Part shown: positions 1-5,119 of the stretch, piece by piece | How positions within the stretch are numbered: the first letter of the stretch is position 1 | Layout of the letters: each line of letters starts with the position of its first letter | DNA from: Gammaproteobacteria bacterium | GTDB lineage: Bacteria > Pseudomonadota > Gammaproteobacteria > DSM-26407 | Assembly (NCBI GenBank): GCA_028694565.1 | Contig: JAQVKR010000232.1 | Location: 1 to 5,119 of the forward strand | DNA: 5,119 nt | Direction of reading: 5' to 3' | The notes under the pieces: generated by a model | What the model saw: the letters and a program-made list of their open reading frames with translations, nothing else | Told to the model about the DNA's origin: nothing | Database searches by the model: none | Program-made: the position numbers and the translations under genes

Positions 1-1557
1 GGAGAGCTCGAGATTCTCCAGCGAGGAGCGCACCACCGCCAGCGGCGTGCGCAGTTCGTGGGAGAGCCGGCCGGTCATGCCCTCCAGGTAGCGGGTGTAC
101 TGCTGCAGCCGGCCGAGCATGTTGCCGAAGCTGCGCGCCAGGTCACCGATCTCGTCACCCGCATCATGCCCGCCCACGCGGGTGACCAGGACCCGGCCGT
201 CGCCGCCGATGGCCTGCTCCGCCTCGTTGCGCAGCCGGCGGATACGCGCGGAGAGCCGCGAGGCGAACCAGAGCAGCCCGAGGATGGCGGCCAGGAACAC
301 CGCCAGGGTGACGTTGAAGAGATTCTCCAGCGCGCGGTTCTGCAGCGTCAGGATGTCGCTGTTGGTCTCCTCCACCACCACCGCGCCCAGCACCTGGTCG
401 CCGCTCCGCACCGGGTAGGCGGCCGAGAGGATGCTCAGGCCGCGGACGCTGATGCTGCGCCAGCGGGTCTCCGGGCGCCCCTCGAGTGCTCGGTCCACCT
501 CCCTTCCCTCCAGCCGCGCCGCCCCCACCAGGGCGTCATCGAACCCGGCGGCGGGGGGGCTGAGGATGAGCCGGTAGAGGCCGGAGAGCAGCTGCCGGGG
601 CAGCGAGGCGGGCTCCGGCGGCGCGTCCGGCCGCGGTTCCGCCGCCGCCGGGCCGAGGCTGCCGGCGAAGGCCAGTACCCGGTGGCCCGGGTCCACCACC
701 CAGATGCGGGCCTGGCTGCGCTCCAGTCCGTGCAGGATCGCCTTGATCTCGGGGGAGGGGAGGGTGAGGCTGCCGAGCGTGTCCGGGGCCCGGGGATCGG
801 CGCTGCCCACCACCGTCTCCACCCGCCGGGTGTCGGGGTCGTCGGCGTCGGCCACCGCGAAGCCGAGGCGGTCGCCCGCCAGCGACAGGGGCAGCCGCAG
901 CTCGACGTTGTAGCCCTCCGCCGTCTCCTGCCATTCGCCGCGGATGCGCGGTTCGGCCCACGCCCCGCCCGGCGGGGTATCCAGCCGCCGGGCACTGATC
1001 CAGCCGGGCGCGAGGGTGGCGAGCCGGTAGCCGTGGAAATGGCCTTCGGGATCACGGAAGGCCAGGAGCAGGTGGTCGCCGCTGCGGCCATCGCGATCGC
1101 GGGCGGCGGGGTAGACCACCCGGTCGTCCCGCACCTGCAGCAGGATGTAGAGGTGGTCGCCGCGCACGCCGAGCAGGAACCTGATGTCGAGATCCGCCGC
1201 ATCCGGCGGCGTCCAGCCGGGCAGCGTCTGGGCCGGTCCGTAGGGCACGCTCAGCCCCAGGTAGGGCAGCCAGTCGTCGGCGTAGCCGTCGACCACCAGC
1301 GGGGTGCCGAGGGGGTGGGCGTAGGGATTGGCGTATTCGTCCACGCCGGGGGCGGCGGCGGCGGCGCGGAACAGCTCGGTGCGCTCGTGGAGCACCGTGG
1401 CGACCGCGCGGGCCGTGCCGAGCAGGGCGTTCTCCTGGCCCTGGCGCAGGAACGCCTCCATCTCCTGGACGTACTGGTAGCCGGCCCAGGGGATCGCCAG
1501 CAGCCCCAGGGCCGTCAGCAGCAGCTTGCTGCGCAGGCTCAGGCCGCGGGCGGGCAT
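1..1557 (-). CDS. pdsS: PDS-type sensor histidine kinase, 3' end cut by window
   Basis: Membrane sensor kinase of the proteobacterial dedicated sortase two-component system, expected to phosphorylate the regulator encoded immediately upstream. The frame is open from ATG at 1557 to base 1, giving 519 codons with no stop; the rest of the dimerisation domain and the ATPase domain lie outside. Residues about 12-26 form the first membrane helix. Residues about 28-412 are periplasmic: a motif VDGYADDW (89-96) and strand DHLYILLQVRDD (134-145) resemble CBM9-like domains, then IWVVDPGHRVLAF (from 285) and AYPVRSGDQVLGAVVVEE (380-397) look PAS/Cache-like. The second helix is about 413-432, followed by a HAMP domain (about 433-483). 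The H-box SHELRTP places the phospho-accepting histidine at 500. The start lies one base after the pdsR stop, so translation is probably coupled. The kinase assignment is certain. The PDS subtype rests on remembered family resemblance (N-terminal pattern, VDGYxDDW) and on the regulator next door. Confidence 0.86.
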   Translation of the reverse strand, partial: MPARGLSLRSKLLLTALGLLAIPWAGYQYVQEMEAFLRQGQENALLGTARAVATVLHERTELFRAAAAAPGVDEYANPYAHPLGTPLVVDGYADDWLPYLGLSVPYGPAQTLPGWTPPDAADLDIRFLLGVRGDHLYILLQVRDDRVVYPAARDRDGRSGDHLLLAFRDPEGHFHGYRLATLAPGWISARRLDTPPGGAWAEPRIRGEWQETAEGYNVELRLPLSLAGDRLGFAVADADDPDTRRVETVVGSADPRAPDTLGSLTLPSPEIKAILHGLERSQARIWVVDPGHRVLAFAGSLGPAAAEPRPDAPPEPASLPRQLLSGLYRLILSPPAAGFDDALVGAARLEGREVDRALEGRPETRWRSISVRGLSILSAAYPVRSGDQVLGAVVVEETNSDILTLQNRALENLFNVTLAVFLAAILGLLWFASRLSARIRRLRNEAEQAIGGDGRVLVTRVGGHDAGDEIGDLARSFGNMLGRLQQYTRYLEGMTGRLSHELRTPLAVVRSSLENLELS

Positions 1558-1558
1558 C

Positions 1559-2254
1559 TCAGCCGGGGCACTTCCAGCGGTAGCCCAGGCCGTGGACCGT
1601 CTCGATGCAGTCGAACGCCGGGTCCAGCGCGGCGAACTTGCGCCGGATGCGCTTGATGTAGGAGGTGATGGTGGTGGCGTCCACCACCGTGCTGGCGTCC
1701 TCCATCAGCCGGTCCCGGCTGCGCACGTGGCCGGGATGGCGCACGATGGAATGGACCATCCAGAACTCGGTGAGCGTCAGCTCCAGGGGCCGGTCCCGCC
1801 AGTGGGCCGCCATCCGCTTCAGATCCAGCCGCAGGGGGCCGCGCTCGAGGACCTCCTCCGCCACCGGCGGGGCGGCGAGCGCCTCCATGCGCCGGAACAG
1901 CGCGGCGATGCGGGCGGTGAGGTGGGGCAGGCTGATGTCCTTGGTGAGGTAGTCGTCGGCGCCGAGCCGCAGGCCCGACACGGCGTCGAGATCGCTGTCG
2001 CGGGCGGTGAGAAAGATGATGGGGACGGTGGGGGAGAGCGAGCGCAGCTCGCGGCAGAGATCGAACCCCCCTTCGGCCTCCTCCTCCAGCCCGATGTCGA
2101 TGAGCGCCAGGTCCGGCAGCCGGGTGCGGAATGCCGCCAGGGCGTCGGGCCGGTTGGCGTAGGTGCTGACCTGGTAGCCCTGCCGGGAGAATACGTCGGC
2201 GTAGTTCTCGCGGATGGCCGGCTCATCCTCTACGATGGCGATGCGGCGTCCCAT
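1559..2254 (-). CDS. pdsR: PDS-type OmpR/PhoB-family response regulator
   Basis: DNA-binding response regulator, 231 residues, a complete OmpR/PhoB-type protein. The receiver domain spans about 3-120. Visible residues are the acidic pocket Glu9/Asp10, phospho-acceptor Asp53 in LIDIGL, Thr83 in FLTARD and Lys105 in YLTKD. A winged-helix DNA-binding domain follows (about 133-229), with LTLTEFWMVH, a recognition-helix stretch TTITSYIKRIRRKF and the closing wing VHGLGYRWK. The signatures ENYADVFSRQGYQV, RPDALAAF and GHVRSRDRLM match the regulator family of the proteobacterial dedicated sortase system as I recall it. The ATG at 2254 is chosen because MGRRIAIVEDE is the normal receiver start; an in-frame extension to 2425 would add 57 low-complexity Arg/Gly residues that overlap the upstream gene. 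GGAG lies 11 bases before the ATG. The likely target is the sortase/substrate operon, which is not visible here; that is inference. Confidence 0.9.
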   Translation of the reverse strand: MGRRIAIVEDEPAIRENYADVFSRQGYQVSTYANRPDALAAFRTRLPDLALIDIGLEEEAEGGFDLCRELRSLSPTVPIIFLTARDSDLDAVSGLRLGADDYLTKDISLPHLTARIAALFRRMEALAAPPVAEEVLERGPLRLDLKRMAAHWRDRPLELTLTEFWMVHSIVRHPGHVRSRDRLMEDASTVVDATTITSYIKRIRRKFAALDPAFDCIETVHGLGYRWKCPG

Positions 2255-2262
2255 GGATGCGG

Positions 2263-3105
2263 TTACTCCCCGATGACCTCGACCCGCAGCCAGACGCTGC
2301 CGCCGCGGCCGCCCGCGATGCGAGCGTAGCCGCCGCCCCCGGCCGCGCCCGGGGTTCCGCCCGCGATTCCGCCGGCGGCTGCCCTCCCTGCGGCGTATTC
2401 GGCGGCGCCCCCCACCTCCACCCATTCACCCAGGGGAGCGCTGATCGTGGTGGCGATGGTGCGCGCCTCCAGCGCCGGCGCCGGCCCCGGGCCGGACAGG
2501 CGGGCCTGGCGCGGACTGATGTCGATGATTGCCCCGTCGCCCGTGACCCGGGCGCGGGCGTAGAAGCCGCTGTCGGCGGCGAGGTAGCGGCTGCTCTCCC
2601 GGATCGTCCCGCTGCGGGGATCGTAGCTGCGCTCGGGCACGGGCACGGCGGTGCCGGTGCGGATGAAGGCCCAGCCCCCCTCCAGCACCCGCACCTTCTG
2701 CCCGGCGTCGTCATGGCGCTCCCCGCTCCGGCCGGAGAGCCGCCCGCGCAATGACGGCTCGCCCTCGCCCAGGCGCCCGGCGAAATCTCCCCGATCCATG
2801 CCGTAGCCCTGGTCCATGGTCTGGCGCACGCTCACCAGCAGCGTGCGGAGGGGGCGGTCCACCTCGGCCAGCACACCGCGCAGGCGGGCGATCTCGGCCG
2901 GCTCGGCGCGCACGATGAGCTGGTTGTTGTAGTGGCTGAGGCCCACGCCCGGCCCGGCCAGCGGGCGCAGCAACGCTTCCGCCCGGGCGCCGGTGAGGTG
3001 GCTGAGCTCGATGACCTCCAGGCGCGACTCGGCCATGGCGCCGCTCCAGGCCAGCCACAGCAGCAGCCACAACAGCGCGGGGGAGGGGGGGCGGCGGGCG
3101 GGCAC
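2263..3105 (-). CDS. Exported mini-secretin-like protein (secretin N-domain plus short secretin-like core)
   Basis: Predicted 280-residue exported protein. It has a clear Sec signal peptide: Arg4-Arg5, a Leu/Trp-rich core (10-20), and a likely cleavage site after Ala25 in AMA. Residues about 28-84 resemble a secretin/NolW N-domain: LEVIELSHLTG, a helix, NNQLIVRAEPAEIARLRGVLAEVDRP. The order of motifs that follow is also secretin-like: RTLLVSVRQ (87-95), AFIRTGTAVPVPE (146-158), FYARARVTGDGAIIDISP (181-198), TIATTISAPLGEWVEVGG (216-233) and a final strand VWLRVEVI. Real secretins are usually well over 400 residues, so a membrane pore is doubtful. A Gly/Ala-rich stretch (234-269) interrupts the end. 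The start is GTG, four bases after the previous stop, with no good Shine-Dalgarno; no ATG lies between it and the in-frame upstream stop, and the signal peptide fits. The gene ends eight bases before pdsR, so it is probably co-transcribed. Function is unknown. Confidence 0.8.
   Translation of the reverse strand: MPARRPPSPALLWLLLWLAWSGAMAESRLEVIELSHLTGARAEALLRPLAGPGVGLSHYNNQLIVRAEPAEIARLRGVLAEVDRPLRTLLVSVRQTMDQGYGMDRGDFAGRLGEGEPSLRGRLSGRSGERHDDAGQKVRVLEGGWAFIRTGTAVPVPERSYDPRSGTIRESSRYLAADSGFYARARVTGDGAIIDISPRQARLSGPGPAPALEARTIATTISAPLGEWVEVGGAAEYAAGRAAAGGIAGGTPGAAGGGGYARIAGGRGGSVWLRVEVIGE
2266..2269 (-). promoter_or_regulatory. Ribosome binding site of pdsR
   Basis: Read on the minus strand, GGGGAG followed by TAA overlaps the end of the upstream gene; its GGAG core sits 11 bases before the ATG at 2254. 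It supports the short start of pdsR over the upstream in-frame extension, and suggests coupling with the preceding stop codon. Confidence 0.5.
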
Positions 3106-3109
3106 GGGA

Positions 3110-3622
3110 TCAGAGATGGAGGCGATTGAGGTTGGGATCCCGCTGGCTCATGTCCCACACCTTGTGGAACAGGGCGGCGTATTCGCGGGCCTCGTGGGGC
3201 GCGTAGAAGTTGGCGCTGCCGCTGTAGCCGCGGGCGGTGTCCCGCAGCAGCAGGCCGGTGTCGTCCACCACCAGGAAGGCTTTGTTGAAACTGCGGTGAT
3301 CCGGGTGGACATGACGGATCTCGATGCGGCTGGTGAGCCGCCGCGCCAGCTCCACCAGCCGGTGGCGGCCGTGGATCACCGGCTCCATGTCCTGCACGAG
3401 GATCCGTATCCAGGAGAGGTGGTGGCGGCGGGCCAGGGCACTGACCGCGTCGATGAAATCGGCGTCGTCGTAGACCTTGCGGTCCAGGTCATGGGTGAAG
3501 ATGAGCAGGGTGCGGTGGCCCTGCCGCGCCAGCTCGGTCGCCGCCGCGCGGCAGTCGTCGCTGGTTTCGAGGGGCACCGGCGTGTCGGTCTCCCCGAGGA
3601 CATGGCGGCTGAGGTCCAGCAT
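3110..3622 (-). CDS. DUF7931-like protein with degenerate phospholipase-D-like motif
   Basis: Cytoplasmic protein of 170 residues, with no signal peptide or membrane segment. The alternating pattern of strands and helices (TLLIFTHDLDRKVYDD at 38-53, IRILVQDMEP at 72-81, IEIRHVHPDHRSFNKAFLVVDD at 100-121, then SANFYAPHEA at 136-145) is that of a single phospholipase-D-like unit. The place of the catalytic HxKxxxxD motif is taken by Asn113, Lys114 and Asp120/121 with shifted spacing, so catalysis is unlikely. The pattern and the ending RDPNLNRLHL fit the family I recall as DUF7931, sometimes found fused or next to GNAT acetyltransferases; that name needs a profile search. The start is well supported by a strong ribosome binding site. 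It is the first gene of the tight four-gene run and sits four bases before the mini-secretin start. Its role with the sortase regulators is unknown, and it may only share a transcript. Confidence 0.82.
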   Translation of the reverse strand: MLDLSRHVLGETDTPVPLETSDDCRAAATELARQGHRTLLIFTHDLDRKVYDDADFIDAVSALARRHHLSWIRILVQDMEPVIHGRHRLVELARRLTSRIEIRHVHPDHRSFNKAFLVVDDTGLLLRDTARGYSGSANFYAPHEAREYAALFHKVWDMSQRDPNLNRLHL

Positions 3623-3630
3623 GGCGCGTA

Positions 3631-3636
3631 CTCCTT
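3631..3636 (-). promoter_or_regulatory. Ribosome binding site of the DUF7931-like gene
   Basis: Minus-strand GGAAAGGAGT contains AAGGAG eight bases before the ATG at 3622. It is the strongest Shine-Dalgarno in the window, and it marks this gene as the independently initiated first cistron of the run that ends in the kinase. Confidence 0.75.
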
Positions 3637-3661
3637 TCCGGCCGGGTCATCTCCCAAATTA

Positions 3662-3940
3662 CACCACGAAGGCGCGAAGGACACGAAGGACACGAAGATA
3701 AGGATAAGGCTAACCGCGGATTACGCCGATTGACGCAGATTTCTTTGCGTGCGAACCGGACCGTCGTCACGTTGTGGCGGGCACCGTCCCGGCGCCGCCT
3801 GTGGCGAGTCCCGTGTGCGGAGCAAGTCTCGCTGCCGGGCGGGCAACCGCACAGGCCTGTCCACGAAAATCGACGCAATCCGCGGTTGGATGGTTTTTGT
3901 CTTGGCTTCTTTTCTCCGTGTCCTGCGTGCCTTCGTGGTG
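3662..3940. repeat. Fold-back element: long imperfect inverted repeat between purB and the DUF7931-like gene
   Basis: The two ends are inverted copies of one composite repeat. Outer arms 3662-3688 and 3914-3940 match at 24 of 27 positions when one is reverse-complemented, beginning with CACCACGAAGG. Inner arms 3712-3731 and 3868-3887 match at 18 of 20 and share AACCGCGGATT. Between outer and inner blocks both sides carry a looser A/G-rich spacer of similar length (23 and 26 bases). The centre (3732-3867) is mostly GC-rich and appears unique. I recall repeats of the ACGAAGGAC and CCGCGGATTACGC types as common between genes in many environmental Gram-negative genomes; that is memory, not a search. 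No obvious target-site duplication flanks it and no transposase is encoded, so it could be a small non-autonomous element, a paired intergenic repeat or a read-through stem. It fills most of the 345-base gap. Confidence 0.75.
3667..3741 (+). repeat. Short degenerate tandem repeats in the left arm
   Basis: The left arm has three small tandem patterns: CGAAGG at 3667, 3675 and 3684 with CGAAGA at 3693 (spacing 8, 9 and 9); ATAAGG twice at 3698-3709; and GATT at 3719, 3728 and 3738 within an ACGC-rich context (spacing 9 and 10). The right arm keeps fewer copies: one fewer of the CGAAGG-like units and no ATAAGG pair. This suggests slippage or different ages of the arms. Confidence 0.7.
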
Positions 3941-3967
3941 GGAATATGAGGTCACGAACACCCGCGC

Positions 3968-5119
<1,152 letters not shown>

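Larger units (their letters stand above)
1..3622 (-). other. Predicted four-gene operon: DUF7931-like, mini-secretin, pdsR, pdsS
   Basis: Four same-strand genes are separated by 4, 8 and 1 bases, with no room for promoters or terminators between them. Only the first has a strong ribosome binding site, and the later starts lie close to preceding stops, consistent with translational coupling. The unit runs off the left edge. In known PDS loci a sortase and its target protein accompany the two regulators, so continuation into those genes is a reasonable inference but is not visible. Confidence 0.7.

Noticed and set aside
435..1202. Minus-strand 255-codon frame within the kinase gene
   Set aside because: It is out of frame with the kinase and its product is Pro/Arg/Ser-rich without motifs; the kinase frame carries two membrane helices, HAMP and the H-box.
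58..1656. Plus-strand open frame of 532 codons, antisense to the kinase
   Set aside because: Its product is low-complexity and rich in Gly, Arg, Gln and Ala without domains, whereas the minus strand over the same bases encodes a full membrane kinase architecture. It is a GC-rich shadow.
2255..2425. Longer N-terminus for the response regulator
   Set aside because: The 57 extra residues are Arg/Gly low complexity, overlap the mini-secretin coding end, and precede a normal receiver-domain start with its own GGAG site.
1526..2754. Plus-strand open frames over pdsR and the mini-secretin
   Set aside because: They are antisense to genes with clear domains, show no recognisable motifs, and their composition follows the third-position GC of the minus-strand genes.
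3645..3700. Minus-strand promoter for the DUF7931 operon (TAATTT or TATCTT as a -10 box)
   Set aside because: A-T rich hexamers exist there, but none has a convincing -35 partner at the right distance, and the repeats supply such sequence anyway.
3661..3740. CRISPR array
   Set aside because: The repeats are 6-10 bases long, contiguous and degenerate, without unique spacers of regular length.
3941..3967. Intrinsic terminator just after purB
   Set aside because: No GC-rich hairpin followed by a T run is visible in this stretch.

Overview
This is a GC-rich window from what is probably a gammaproteobacterium. The PurB fragment is colinear with the E. coli enzyme, and the two-component pair belongs to the proteobacterial dedicated sortase (PDS) type. 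High GC suggests something like the Ectothiorhodospiraceae, but genus is a guess. All five supported genes lie on the minus strand, so they read from right to left. Long plus-strand open frames over 1-2750 are GC-rich shadows.

Right end (5119 to 3968): purB, adenylosuccinate lyase, lacking about 73 N-terminal residues beyond the window edge. Next is a 345-base intergenic region (3623-3967). It is mostly a 279-bp fold-back element (3662-3940) whose two arms, built of short degenerate repeats, are inverted copies of each other around a unique GC-rich centre.

Left of this (3622 to 1) is a compact four-gene unit with gaps of 4, 8 and 1 bases. In order: a 170-residue DUF7931-like protein with a degenerate phospholipase-D-like motif; a 280-residue exported protein built like a miniature secretin; a PdsR-type OmpR/PhoB response regulator; and a PdsS-type membrane histidine kinase cut by the left edge just after its phospho-accepting histidine. 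The kinase frame stays open from its start at 1557 to base 1.

Interpretation: the kinase senses something in the periplasm through a large ectodomain, with a CBM9-like beta segment followed by a PAS/Cache-like segment. It then phosphorylates Asp53 of the regulator. In known PDS loci this pair accompanies a Gram-negative sortase and its single dedicated surface substrate; those genes are not in this window and would be expected further left. The least described parts are the mini-secretin encoded just upstream of pdsR, the kinase ectodomain and the fold-back repeat.
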